Assembly (NCBI GenBank): GCA_963733845.1
Contig: CAVTEM010000010.1
Span: 62,001-126,000, forward strand
DNA from: DATFQE01 sp963733845
GTDB lineage: Bacteria; Actinomycetota; Thermoleophilia; Gaiellales; Gaiellaceae
DNA: 64,000 bases
Direction of reading: 5' to 3'
The notes under the pieces are model-generated. The model had not been told where the DNA came from, searched no databases, and worked only from the letters and a program-made list of their open reading frames with translations. Positions 18,591 through 26,992 of the stretch are shown here, piece after piece. The position numbers were made by a program, and so were the translations under genes. Positions within the stretch are counted from its first letter, which is position 1. Every line of letters starts with the position of its first letter.

Positions 18591-19988
18591 TTATTGCGCG
18601 TCGCGGTGATGGGCGAGGTACTCGAGCAGGTCGGAACGGGTGAGCATCCCGGCGGGCCTGCCGCCGGTGGCGACGACGACGGCCGGGCTGCCGTTCGTCA
18701 GCGCCGAGAAGACGGTGTCGACGGTCTCGTCGGAGTCGACGGCTGCGAGCGGCGGCTGCATGGCGGCGGCCACGTCCTCGTTGAGCGCGTCCGGGTTCTT
18801 GAAGATGCGGTCGAGCAGGCCGCGCTCCTGCAGGGAGCCGACGATGTCGGCGAGCGACTCGGCCGGCTGATGGCGGACGACGGGCAGCTGCGAGATCGAG
18901 TAGCGCTGCATCAGGTCGATCGCCTGGCCGACCTTCTCGTGCGACTCGATCGTGACCAACTCCGGGACTCCCGGCCCTTCGGCCCGCTTCGCGCGCAGGA
19001 CCTCGGCGACCGTGGGCGCCGGCGCCCGCCGCTCCAGGAAGCCGTACTCGAGCATCCAGTTGTCGTCGTAGAACTTGGACAGGTACGCGCGGCCGCCGTC
19101 CGGGATCAGCGTGACGATCGTCGCGTCGGGGCCGAAACGCTCCGCGGTCTTCAGCGCGGCGTGGACGGCGGTGCCGCCGGAGCCGCCGACGAGCAAGCCC
19201 TCCTCGCGCGCGAGCGCGCGTGCGGTGAGGAAGGAGTCGCGGTCGGAGACGGTCACGTACTCGTCCACCAGGCTCGGGTCATAGGTCGTCGGCCAGAAGT
19301 CCTCGCCGATGCCCTCGACGAGGTACGTGTGCACCTCGGGCGAGGAGTAGATCGAGCCCTCAGGGTCTGCGCCGACCACGAGCAGATCGGGCTTCTGCTC
19401 CTTGAGGTAGCGGGCGGTGCCCGAGATCGTCCCCCCGGTGCCGACCGAGATCACGAAGGCGTCGATCTCGCCGCCGGTCTGCTCCCAGATCTCGGGCCCG
19501 GTGGTCTCGTAGTGCGTCTGCGGGTTGGCCTCGTTCGAGTACTGGTCGGGCTTGAAGCCGCCGGGAATCTCCTCGGCGAGGCGGTCGGAGACGTTGTAGT
19601 AGCTCTCGGGCGACTCCGGCGGCACCGCGGTCGGGCAGATCACGACCTCGGCGCCGTAGGCGCGCAGGAGCGAGATCTTCTCCTGGCTCATCTTGTCGGG
19701 CATCACGAAGATGCAGCGGTAGCCCTTGAGCGCGGCGGCGATCGCGAGCCCGACCCCCGTGTTGCCCGAGGTCGGCTCCACGATCGTGCCGCCCGGCTTC
19801 AGCTTCCCCTCGCGCTCGGCCCGCTCGATCATCCGCATCCCGATCCGGTCCTTCACCGAGCCGCCGGGGTTCATGTATTCGAGCTTGGCGACGACGGTCG
19901 GCTGGACGTTCCGCGCAACCTTCTGGAGCCGGACGAGCGGCGTGTTCCCGACCAGGTCGAGAACGGTGGGGTACTCGCGCCGCGCCAC
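18591..19988 (-). CDS. cbs: Cystathionine beta-synthase (PLP domain plus CBS pair)
   Basis: A 465-residue protein. The N-terminal fold-type II PLP domain shows NTPLVRL, the PLP lysine K46 in NPGGSVKDRIG, and the phosphate loop EPTSGNTG. SVGTGGTISG and LIPDGGRAYLSKFYDDNWM are typical of CBS and cysteine synthase. Two C-terminal CBS modules follow (about residues 340-465), which supports cystathionine beta-synthase (serine plus homocysteine to cystathionine) over plain cysteine synthase. The GTG start at 19988 lies 6 nt after a TAAGCT -10 box. It heads the unit with the two HEVYPGHH genes and the DNA glycosylase. Confidence 0.92.
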   Translation of the reverse strand: MARREYPTVLDLVGNTPLVRLQKVARNVQPTVVAKLEYMNPGGSVKDRIGMRMIERAEREGKLKPGGTIVEPTSGNTGVGLAIAAALKGYRCIFVMPDKMSQEKISLLRAYGAEVVICPTAVPPESPESYYNVSDRLAEEIPGGFKPDQYSNEANPQTHYETTGPEIWEQTGGEIDAFVISVGTGGTISGTARYLKEQKPDLLVVGADPEGSIYSSPEVHTYLVEGIGEDFWPTTYDPSLVDEYVTVSDRDSFLTARALAREEGLLVGGSGGTAVHAALKTAERFGPDATIVTLIPDGGRAYLSKFYDDNWMLEYGFLERRAPAPTVAEVLRAKRAEGPGVPELVTIESHEKVGQAIDLMQRYSISQLPVVRHQPAESLADIVGSLQERGLLDRIFKNPDALNEDVAAAMQPPLAAVDSDETVDTVFSALTNGSPAVVVATGGRPAGMLTRSDLLEYLAHHRDAQ

Positions 19989-19994
19989 GGGCGA

Positions 19995-20000
19995 AGCTTA
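19995..20000 (-). promoter_or_regulatory. -10 element (TAAGCT) of the CBS gene
   Basis: TAAGCT on the minus strand ends 6 nt before the GTG at 19988. Confidence 0.45.
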
Positions 20001-20061
20001 GTCCCGGCACGCGGTCGGCACGAAGGCTCCGAGCGGGGGCAGCACGGAACCCACAGCGCTG

Positions 20062-20067
20062 TACGCT
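20062..20067 (+). promoter_or_regulatory. -10 element (TACGCT) of the 69-residue membrane protein gene
   Basis: TACGCT ends 7 nt before the ATG at 20075. Confidence 0.4.
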
Positions 20068-20074
20068 GCGCCGC

Positions 20075-20284
20075 ATGATCCCTTGGATCATCATGGCGGT
20101 GGTCGCGGTTCCGCTCGTTGTAATCGCCTTCATGGCCATGCGCCGCAAGACGGCTGCGGGCGAGCTTCTGGGAGATGAAGACGCGCAAGCGCGAGCGGAG
20201 CAGGAGTTCGCCGAGGCCGAAGCCTACGAGGCGAGCTGGCGCGAGGAGGACAAGGAAAGGTTCCACCAGGAACGCTTGCCCTAG
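20075..20284 (+). CDS. Small single-pass membrane protein, unknown function
   Basis: 69 residues: one N-terminal membrane helix (IPWIIMAVVAVPLVVIAFMA) followed by a basic stop-transfer patch (RRK) and a highly acidic, probably helical tail rich in Glu and Ala. No family recognised. The TACGCT box 7 nt upstream supports a leaderless start at the ATG. Confidence 0.65.
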   Translation: MIPWIIMAVVAVPLVVIAFMAMRRKTAAGELLGDEDAQARAEQEFAEAEAYEASWREEDKERFHQERLP

Positions 20285-20363
20285 TCGAGGCTTGCTCGGT
20301 CTCCTAGAACAGCGCCATCGCGAGGAAGAAGAGGAGCAGGTGATTGCATCCAGACACAGCGGG

Positions 20364-21052
20364 TTACGTGAACACGTTCACGGCCCGTGCGATGACGAGC
20401 CCGAGGATGCCGAGTGAGACGAACGCCTGCACCGCCATCGCGATCTTCGCCCACGGCGCGAGGGGCATGGCGTCGGTTGGGCTGAAGGCGGTCGCGTTGG
20501 TGAAGCCGAGGTACAGGTAGTCGATGAACCGAGGCCGCCAGTCGGGGGACGCGATCCCCGGATTCAGTTGCTGGGGGAACGCAAGGTCGGGGTGGGGCGG
20601 AAGGTGGTGGGCGCGCGCAGCAGCGCCGCCGCCGTCGAGCTCCCAGTAGAGCAGCGCGAACGCGATGTTGTTCGACACCCAGACGATCGTTCCGGCCTCG
20701 AGCAGCTCTCTCGCCGAGTTCGTCACCGCGCCGCCGTGGATGAGATCGTCGATCAGCACCGCCGTCGCCCAGAGCGCGGCGACCACGAGCACCGACACGA
20801 GCACGATCGAGAGTGCCCTCAGCTCGCGCGCACGTCGACTGATCGTGACCGGGTCACTCGCAATCACGGCTACCAGTAGGACCCCCTCGATGAGCGGGAG
20901 CACCCACCGCGGGCCTGCGCGGAACGTGCCGGGCAAGAGAATCGTCAGGACCATCGCCGCAAGCACGGCCCCGGCCATGGCCAGCGCGCCTCGCCGATGA
21001 CTGCGTAGTCGGCGCGCTTGTCGGAGGCGGCGGTTGGGGCGTTGCGGGCCAT
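20364..21052 (-). CDS. Multi-pass membrane protein (DUF1345-like), frameshifted near its start
   Basis: The open frame from the ATG at 20978 encodes about four helices and ends with FIDYLYLGFTNATAFSPTDA and the helix LGILGLVIARAVNVF, a family of actinobacterial channel-like membrane proteins. That frame lacks the conserved cytoplasmic start. The start is present one frame away, from ATG 21052 (ARNAPTAASDKRADYAVIGE, then ARWP). One base missing near 20979 (CCATGG where CCGATGG fits) would join them into about 229 residues. Function unknown. Confidence 0.7.
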
Positions 21053-21063
21053 GGCCGGCTGGG

Positions 21064-22602
21064 TCAGTGTCTGAAGTGGCGGCGGTGGGCGAAGACCATC
21101 GTGGCGCCGGCCTCGCGGACTGCCTCGACGACCTCGTCGTCGCGCTTCGAGCCGCCCGGCTGGATGATCGCCGTGACCCCCGCCTCTAGCGCGGCCCGAG
21201 GGCCGTCCGAGAACGGGAAGAACGCATCCGACGCGAGCGCCGCCCCCTCGAGCGGGTGCCCCTGGCCGCGGGCCTTCTCGATCGCCAGCCGCACCGCGTC
21301 AAGGCGGCTCATCTGCCCCGCGCCGATCCCGAGGGTGCGCAGGTCCTTCACGAGCACGATCGCGTTCGAGGCCACGTGCTTGCAGACCCGCCAGGCGAAC
21401 AGGAGGTCGCCCCAGACGGCCTCGTCCGGCGCCCCCGCCACCGCCTCCATGCCCTGCCGGTCCTCGACGCCCCAGTCGCGATCCTGGACGAGCAGCCCGC
21501 CGAGGACGCGCTTGTAGTCGCGCTCGCCGGGGTCGAAGCGGCGCCGCTCACGGTCGAGCAGGATCCGCGTGGCCGGCTTCGCGCGGAGCGCGTCGAGCGC
21601 GGGCTCCTCGTAGCCCGGCGCCGAGAGCACCTCCACGAACTGCTCGGCGATGCGGGCTCCGAGCTCCGCGGCAACCGGGCGGTTGAGCACCACGATGCCG
21701 CCGTACGCCGACAGCGGGTCGCACGCCAGCGCACGCTCGTACGCCTCCTCGACCGTGCCTCCGACCGCCACCCCGCACGGATTCGCGTGCTTGACGATCA
21801 CGCAGGCGGGCAACGTGAACTCGAGCACGACAGCCCGCGCGGCCGAGAGGTCGTTGAGGTTGTTGAAGGAGAGCTCCTTGCCGTGCACCTGCTCGACCCT
21901 GGAGAGCAGATGGCGGCGCGCCTGCGCGTCCGCGTAGTACGCGGCCCGCTGGTGGGGGTTCTCGCCGTAGGGGAGCTCGGCCACCTTGACGAAGCTCGGG
22001 ACGAACCGGTCCGGAAAGGCCTCGACGTCGGAGAACCAGGCCGAGATCGCCGCCTCGTACGCGGCCGTCGCCGAGAACGCCTCGGCCGCGAGCTCCCGGC
22101 GCGTGTCGAGCGAGACGGAGCCGTGCTCGCGGAGCTGCCCGAGCACGTCCCCGAAGCGCTCGCGCCGGCAGAGCGGGATCACGTGCGCGAAGTTCTTCGC
22201 GGCGCCGCGCAGCATCGACGGACCGCCGATGTCGATCATCTCGACCGCCTCCTCCTCGCGCACGCCGTAGCGGCCGACGATCTGCGCGAACGGATAGAGG
22301 TTGACGCAGACCAGGTCGAAGGGCTTGATCCCGCGGCGCGCGAGCGCCTCCAGGTCGTCGGGATGGTCGTGCCGCGCGAGGATGCCGGCGTGGATGTTCG
22401 GGTGGAGCGTCTTCACCCGGCCGCCGAGCAGCTCGGGCACCTCGGTCAGCTCGTCCACACGCGTGACCTCGAGGCCGAGGCTCTCGAGGAAGGCTGCGGT
22501 GCCGTCGCTCGCGACCAGCTCGACGCCGAGCTCGGCCAGCCCCTGGCCGAGCTCATCGAGCCCGTCCTTGTCGTAGGCCGAGATCAGCGCCCGCTGGATC
22601 AC
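21064..22602 (-). CDS. purH: Bifunctional AICAR formyltransferase / IMP cyclohydrolase
   Basis: 512 residues catalysing the last two steps of IMP synthesis. The N-terminal MGS-like IMP cyclohydrolase domain has ALISAYDKDGL, GGRVKTLHPNIHAGIL and the VCVNLYPF region. The C-terminal AICAR transformylase domain carries the Lys-His pair in VIVKHANPCG, then SDAFFPFSDG and IIQPGGSKRD. The GTG start at 22602 overlaps the purN stop by 4 nt, so it is the third gene of purM-purN-purH. Confidence 0.97.
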   Translation of the reverse strand: MIQRALISAYDKDGLDELGQGLAELGVELVASDGTAAFLESLGLEVTRVDELTEVPELLGGRVKTLHPNIHAGILARHDHPDDLEALARRGIKPFDLVCVNLYPFAQIVGRYGVREEEAVEMIDIGGPSMLRGAAKNFAHVIPLCRRERFGDVLGQLREHGSVSLDTRRELAAEAFSATAAYEAAISAWFSDVEAFPDRFVPSFVKVAELPYGENPHQRAAYYADAQARRHLLSRVEQVHGKELSFNNLNDLSAARAVVLEFTLPACVIVKHANPCGVAVGGTVEEAYERALACDPLSAYGGIVVLNRPVAAELGARIAEQFVEVLSAPGYEEPALDALRAKPATRILLDRERRRFDPGERDYKRVLGGLLVQDRDWGVEDRQGMEAVAGAPDEAVWGDLLFAWRVCKHVASNAIVLVKDLRTLGIGAGQMSRLDAVRLAIEKARGQGHPLEGAALASDAFFPFSDGPRAALEAGVTAIIQPGGSKRDDEVVEAVREAGATMVFAHRRHFRH

Positions 22603-23141
22603 GTGGAGATCAGCTCGCGGACGACGCTCGGCAGCAGCCTGTGCTCGACCGCCTGCACACGCTCGCGCAGGGAATCGACGTCGTCGCCCGCGAGCACCGG
22701 GACGGCCTCCGCCTGGATCACCGCCCCCGTGTCGACCCCCTCGTCGACGTAGTGCACCGTCGCGGCCGTCTCGCGCACTCCTGCGGCGAGCACGTCCTCG
22801 ATCGGGTGCGCCCCCGGGAAGTCCGGCAGCGGGGCCGAGTGCGTGTTCACGATCCGCCCGGCGAAGCGGTCGAGAAACGCAGGCCGCAACAGGTGCATGT
22901 AGCCGGCGCAGACGACCAGCTCGACCCCGCGCTCCGCCAGCCAGGCAGCCATCGCCTCGTCGCGTGCGTCGCGGTCGTCGTAGTCGTCCAGGTCGAACAC
23001 CTGCGCCGCGACTCCCGCTCGGCGGGCCCGCTCGAGCGCGTTCGCCTCGGCCCGGTTCGACGCCACGGCGACGACGGGAAGGCCGGCGTCGAGCAACGCC
23101 TGGAGGTTGGTCCCTTCGCCGCTCACGAGCACGCCGATCAC
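22599..23141 (-). CDS. purN: Phosphoribosylglycinamide formyltransferase
   Basis: A 180-residue 10-formyl-THF-dependent GAR transformylase. It shows VLVSGEGTNLQALLDAG, the catalytic Asn and His in VNTHSAPLPDFPGAH, and the catalytic Asp region YVDEGVDTGAVI. The GTG at 23141 overlaps the purM stop by 4 nt; its own stop overlaps purH. The usual NIHPSLLP segment reads NTHSAPLP, a mild family variant. Confidence 0.95.
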   Translation of the reverse strand: MIGVLVSGEGTNLQALLDAGLPVVAVASNRAEANALERARRAGVAAQVFDLDDYDDRDARDEAMAAWLAERGVELVVCAGYMHLLRPAFLDRFAGRIVNTHSAPLPDFPGAHPIEDVLAAGVRETAATVHYVDEGVDTGAVIQAEAVPVLAGDDVDSLRERVQAVEHRLLPSVVRELIST

Positions 23142-24034
23142 GCGGAAGCAACCCGTCCGACCACGAGGCCGTCGGCCGGCGACGGCACGACCGCGAGGTA
23201 GCCGAGACCGAGGTTGAAGACGGCCCGCAGCTCGGGCTCCTCGACGTGCCGGCCCAGCCACTCGAACACGGGCGGCCGCGGCCAGGCGTCCCAGTCGATC
23301 TCGGCACGAAGCCCGTCCGGGAGGACGCGCGAGAGGTTGCCGAGGATCCCGCCCCCGGTCACGTGCGCGAGCGCGCGCACGTCCGTCCGGTCCTGCAGCG
23401 CGCGCACGTCGTCCAGGTAGAGCCGCGTCGGCGCGAGCAGGTCCTCGCCTGCGTAGTCGTCGGTCTCGAGCAGCCGGCGCACCAGCGTGAAGCCGTTCGC
23501 GTGCACCCCGGCCGACGGGAAGCCGATCACTGCATCGCCCTCCTCGACTCGCGAGCCGTCGATCAGCCGCTCGCGCTCGACCAACCCGACGCAGGTCCCG
23601 GCGAAGTCGAGCTCCTCGTCCCGGTAGATGCCGGGCAGCTCGGCGGTCTCGCCGCCGAGGAGCATGCAGCCCGCGGCCCGGCAGACTTCTGCGACGCCCT
23701 CGACGAGCTCCGCCACCTGTTCGGGGTCGATCGCGTTCGCGGCGACGTAGTCGAGCAGGAAGAGCGGCTCCGCCCCGGTCGTGATCACGTCGTTGATGCA
23801 GTGGGCAGCGAGGTCGGCCCCGCATGCCCTGAGTTGGCCGCGCTCGCGCGCGAGGATCAGCTTCGTCCCGACGCTGTCCGTCGACGCGGCGAGCAGTCGC
23901 TGCTCGTCGAGCGGGTAGAGGCCGGCGAACGCGCCGAACCCGGTCGTCCCGGTCGACTCGACGGCCGCCCGGATCCGCTCGACCACGGACTCGCCTTTCG
24001 CAATCGAGACTCCAGCAGCCTCGTAGGCCCCCAC
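23138..24034 (-). CDS. purM: Phosphoribosylformylglycinamidine cyclo-ligase (AIR synthetase)
   Basis: 298 residues converting FGAM to AIR. PurM motifs are STDSVGTKLILA, HCINDVITTGAEPLFLLDY, LLGGETAELPGIY and HVTGGGILGNLSRVLP. I chose the GTG at 24034 over the ATG at 24064 because a TAGACT -10 box ends 7 nt before it and it gives the usual AYEAAGVSI start. It heads the purMNH unit and is divergent from ctaG. Confidence 0.95.
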   Translation of the reverse strand: MGAYEAAGVSIAKGESVVERIRAAVESTGTTGFGAFAGLYPLDEQRLLAASTDSVGTKLILARERGQLRACGADLAAHCINDVITTGAEPLFLLDYVAANAIDPEQVAELVEGVAEVCRAAGCMLLGGETAELPGIYRDEELDFAGTCVGLVERERLIDGSRVEEGDAVIGFPSAGVHANGFTLVRRLLETDDYAGEDLLAPTRLYLDDVRALQDRTDVRALAHVTGGGILGNLSRVLPDGLRAEIDWDAWPRPPVFEWLGRHVEEPELRAVFNLGLGYLAVVPSPADGLVVGRVASA

Positions 24035-24041
24035 CGCCGCG

Positions 24042-24047
24042 AGTCTA
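24042..24047 (-). promoter_or_regulatory. -10 element (TAGACT) of the purMNH unit
   Basis: TAGACT on the minus strand ends 7 nt before the GTG at 24034, inside the longer annotated-style start, and so decides the start. Confidence 0.5.
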
Positions 24048-24073
24048 GTGAGGGAGTACGACATCTGCCCTCC

Positions 24074-24079
24074 TACACT
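24074..24079 (+). promoter_or_regulatory. -10 element (TACACT) of ctaG
   Basis: TACACT ends 6 nt before the GTG at 24086, back to back with the purM promoter. Confidence 0.5.
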
Positions 24080-24085
24080 CGTGGC

Positions 24086-25078
24086 GTGGTGCAGCTCGCC
24101 CTACCGCTCGTCGGGGTCGTCATGTACGGCGTCAGGGCGCGCACGCTCGCCCGCCGCGGAACGCCCGTCCCCGCCTGGCGGATCGCCGCTTTCGCCGGGT
24201 CGGTCGTGCTCTTCGTGGTCTCGCTCTCACCGCCGCTCGAGGACCTCTCCGACGACCTGTTCGTGTTCCACATGACCCAGCACGTCCTGCTCGGCGATCT
24301 CGCGCCGCTGCTGTTCGTGCTCGGCCTCACCGGCCCGCTCCTGCGGCCGCTGCTCGCGATCCGGGTCGTCGCCGCGCTCCGGCCGCTCGCGCACCCGCTC
24401 GTGGCGCTGCCGCTCTGGACGCTGAACCTCTACCTCTGGCACATCCCGTCCCTGTACGAGAGCGCGGTCACGAACGACGCCGTGCACGCGCTCGAGCACC
24501 TGAGCTTCTTCACGGCCGGCGCGCTCATGTGGGCCGCGGTCCTGGAGGTGCTTCCCGGCCCGGCGTGGTTCGGCACCGCCGCCAAGCTCGGCTACGTCGT
24601 CACGGTCCGCCTGCTCGAGACGGTGCTCGCCAACGTCTTCCTCTGGGCGGGCGAGCCGATCTACGCGGTCTACGACGACAGCACGTACACCTACGGAATC
24701 TCGCCGGTGCGCGACCAGGCCCTGGCGGGGACGGTGATGATGATCGAGGGCTCGCTGGTGACGCTCGGGGCGATCGCATGGCTGTTCCTGCGCTGGGGCG
24801 CTGAGAGCGAGTTGCGCCAACAGCTGATCGAGCAGGGCGTCGACGAGCGTGCCGCGGGCCGGGCTGTGCGCTACGGGCGTGGGCAGGAGCTTCGAACCGA
24901 CGCTGAACAGCCGGTTACTGCACTCCTCCGGCCTGCATCACGTCGACATCGTCGTCTCCTCGATCGAGCGCAGCCTGCCGTTCTACCGCGAGCTGCTCGG
25001 CCCGCTCGGTTGGCACGGGCCGAGCGAGGTCGAGGGCGAGCGCGGCGAGACGATCCACTACCTCAACGGCCCGGGTAG
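24086..25078 (+). CDS. ctaG: Cytochrome c oxidase assembly factor CtaG-like membrane protein
   Basis: caa3-type CtaG family. Seven or so membrane helices carry FHMTQHVLLGDLAPLLFVLGLT, LWHIPSLYESAVTND and LEHLSFFTAGALMWA (conserved His residues thought to handle copper for the oxidase). The GTG start at 24086 is leaderless behind TACACT. Family similarity ends near 24890 (AAGRAVRYGR). The open frame then runs on to 25078 through the glyoxalase gene with unnatural composition. A one-base error near 24880 would end the protein at the TGA at 24904-24906, so the true 3' end is probably about there. Confidence 0.85.
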   Translation: MVQLALPLVGVVMYGVRARTLARRGTPVPAWRIAAFAGSVVLFVVSLSPPLEDLSDDLFVFHMTQHVLLGDLAPLLFVLGLTGPLLRPLLAIRVVAALRPLAHPLVALPLWTLNLYLWHIPSLYESAVTNDAVHALEHLSFFTAGALMWAAVLEVLPGPAWFGTAAKLGYVVTVRLLETVLANVFLWAGEPIYAVYDDSTYTYGISPVRDQALAGTVMMIEGSLVTLGAIAWLFLRWGAESELRQQLIEQGVDERAAGRAVRYGRGQELRTDAEQPVTALLRPASRRHRRLLDRAQPAVLPRAARPARLARAERGRGRARRDDPLPQRPG

Positions 25079-25336
25079 CTCGCTCGGCCTGCGCGAGGCG
25101 ACGACAACGAGCGACGAGGATCACGACCGCTACCGGGTGGGCCTGCACCACATCGCGTTCGAGGTCGCCTCGCGGTCCGCCGTCGACGAGCGCACCGAGT
25201 GGCTTCGCGCCACGGCGCCGAGATCGAGAGCGGCCCGCAGGCCTACTGGTACCAGTCCGGCTACTACGCGGTCTTCTTCTACGACCCGGACGGGCTCAAG
25301 CTCGAGCTCGTGCACGTTCCGGCGCACGCCGCCTGA
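24879..25336 (+). CDS. Glyoxalase/VOC-superfamily protein, one frameshift
   Basis: About 150 residues with paired beta-alpha-beta VOC modules: HHVDIVVSSIERSLPFYREL (first metal His) and HHIAFEVASRSAVDE, then in the next frame AEIESGPQAYWYQSGYYAVF and YDPDGLKLELVHVPAH, with the metal Glu in KLELVHV. The frame changes near 25211; one missing C (CC where CCC fits) restores a single protein ending at the TGA at 25334-25336. The start is uncertain (GTG 24879 proposed). Substrate unknown. Confidence 0.82.
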
Positions 25337-25350
25337 CGAAAGGAGCACCA

Positions 25351-25620
25351 ATGGCGACCACACCGCCCCCCGACGAGCAACCCACGACCGTCCAGCCGAG
25401 CGCGGCGTACACGGTCAACGTGAGCGACATCGCGCGCATGCCGATCCCGGGCAACGCCGAGTTCCTGGTCTACCTGCTGGCGCTGATCGTGGCCTGGCTC
25501 GTCGTCTGGCCGACGAACAGCCTGAGCGGCAACGACTGGCTCACGTTCTTCATGTTCACGACCGTGGCGTACATCCTCAGCCGCGGAGTGGCGAAGGCGA
25601 GCCGGGTGCTCGAGCAGTAG
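25351..25620 (+). CDS. Small membrane protein, two predicted helices
   Basis: 89 residues. A hydrophilic Pro/Thr-rich N-terminus precedes two hydrophobic segments (FLVYLLALIVAWLVVWP and WLTFFMFTTVAYILS). AAAGGAG lies 6 nt before the ATG, a good Shine-Dalgarno site, unusual among the leaderless genes nearby. No family recognised. Its 3' end overlaps the convergent purF gene by 44 nt. Confidence 0.72.
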   Translation: MATTPPPDEQPTTVQPSAAYTVNVSDIARMPIPGNAEFLVYLLALIVAWLVVWPTNSLSGNDWLTFFMFTTVAYILSRGVAKASRVLEQ

Positions 25621-26992
25621 GCTCGAAGCGCGTCTTGTCCAGGCGGCGCTCGAGCGGCACCCGCGTCGGGTACTCGCGCGTGAGGCACGCGCGGCAGAAG
25701 CTCGACGCCGGCCGCCGGGTCGCCGCCTGGAGCCCCTCCAGCGAGAGATAGCCGAGCGAGGTCGCACCGATCTGCGCTCGCACGCCCTCGACGTCGCGCC
25801 CCGCCGCCACCAGCTGGTCGGGGTCGGCGAAGTCGATCCCGTAGAAGCACGGCGACACGATCGGCGGCGACGACACGCGGACGTGCACCTCGACCGCGCC
25901 CGCCTCGAACAACATCGCCACGATCTGGCGCGTCGTCGAGCCGCGGACGATCGAGTCGTCGACGACGACGATCCTGCGGCCGCGGACCTCGGCGAGCGGG
26001 TTGAACTTCAGCTTGATCCCCTGGTCGCGCAGGCCCTGGTCGGGCTGGATGAAGGTCCGGCCGACATAGCGGTTCTTGATCACGCCCTCGGTGAACGGGA
26101 TCTGGAGGGCGCGCGCGAAGCCGATCGCCGCGGGCGTCCCCGAGTCCGGGATCGGCATGACGAGGTCCGCCTCCACCGGCGACTCCTCGGCGAGCCGCTC
26201 GCCCATGCGCACGCGCGCGTTGTGCACCTCGACGCCCACCAGCCGCGAGTCGGGGCGCGCGAGGTAGAAGAGCTCGAAGACGCAGAGATCGCCGCCGTCG
26301 ACCGTCGCCGCAGCCTCGGTCACCCGGCAGCCGTCCTCGTCGACGACGACGAGCTCGCCCGGCTGCACCTCACGGTCGAACGTGGCTCCGACCAGGTCGA
26401 GCGAGCAGGTCTCGGACGCGACGACCCAGTCGCCGCCGAGGCGGCCGAGCGCGAGCGGCCGGAAGCCGTGAGGGTCGCGGAAGGCGACGAGTCGTCCCTC
26501 CACGATCGCGACGACGGTGTAGGCGCCCTCCAACCGGCCCATGGCGCTCGCGACCGCCTGCTCGAGCGTCCCCTCGTCGTTCGCCAGCAGCGCGGCGATC
26601 ACCTCGGTGTCGGAGCTCGAGCGCAGGCGCACCCCCTCGGCCGCAAGCTCCTCCCGGAGCGCCTGCGCGTTCGTGAGGTTGCCGTTGTGACCGAGCGCGA
26701 CCGTGCGCATCCGTCCCTGGTGCACGAGCGGCTGCGCGTTCGACCACTGCGTCGAGCCGGTGGTCGAGTAGCGCGTGTGGCCGATCGCGATCTCGCCGTG
26801 CAGGCCCTGGAGGTTGCGCTCGTTGAAGACCTGCGACACGAGGCCCATGTCCCGCATGGCGGTGACCCGACCCCCGTCGGACACGGCGATCCCGGCCGAC
26901 TCCTGGCCGCGGTGCTGGAGTGCGAACAGCCCGAAGAACGCGACGCGCGCGACGTCGCGCTCCGGTGAGCGGATGCCGAAGACGCCGCACAT
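25577..26992 (-). CDS. purF: Amidophosphoribosyltransferase
   Basis: 471 residues; first committed step of purine synthesis (PRPP plus glutamine to phosphoribosylamine). The Ntn nucleophile cysteine follows the initiator Met directly (MCGVFGI), so there is no propeptide. Glutaminase motifs are HTRYSTTGS and GHNGNLTN; the PRPP loop is VVVDDSIVRGSTT. IPDSGTPAAIGFA and RYVGRTFIQP are standard. The ATG shares one base with the purL TGA (TGATG), giving a purL-purF unit. Confidence 0.97.
   Translation of the reverse strand: MCGVFGIRSPERDVARVAFFGLFALQHRGQESAGIAVSDGGRVTAMRDMGLVSQVFNERNLQGLHGEIAIGHTRYSTTGSTQWSNAQPLVHQGRMRTVALGHNGNLTNAQALREELAAEGVRLRSSSDTEVIAALLANDEGTLEQAVASAMGRLEGAYTVVAIVEGRLVAFRDPHGFRPLALGRLGGDWVVASETCSLDLVGATFDREVQPGELVVVDEDGCRVTEAAATVDGGDLCVFELFYLARPDSRLVGVEVHNARVRMGERLAEESPVEADLVMPIPDSGTPAAIGFARALQIPFTEGVIKNRYVGRTFIQPDQGLRDQGIKLKFNPLAEVRGRRIVVVDDSIVRGSTTRQIVAMLFEAGAVEVHVRVSSPPIVSPCFYGIDFADPDQLVAAGRDVEGVRAQIGATSLGYLSLEGLQAATRRPASSFCRACLTREYPTRVPLERRLDKTRFEPTARAPGSPSPLRG

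Noticed and set aside
20306..20356. 17-codon hydrophobic minus-strand ORF after the DUF1345-like gene
   Set aside because: Too short, no ribosome site or promoter seen; could be chance in a hydrophobic-biased frame.
22964..24085. Long plus-strand frame upstream of ctaG
   Set aside because: It is antisense to purN and purM with no domain. The real ctaG start is the leaderless GTG at 24086.
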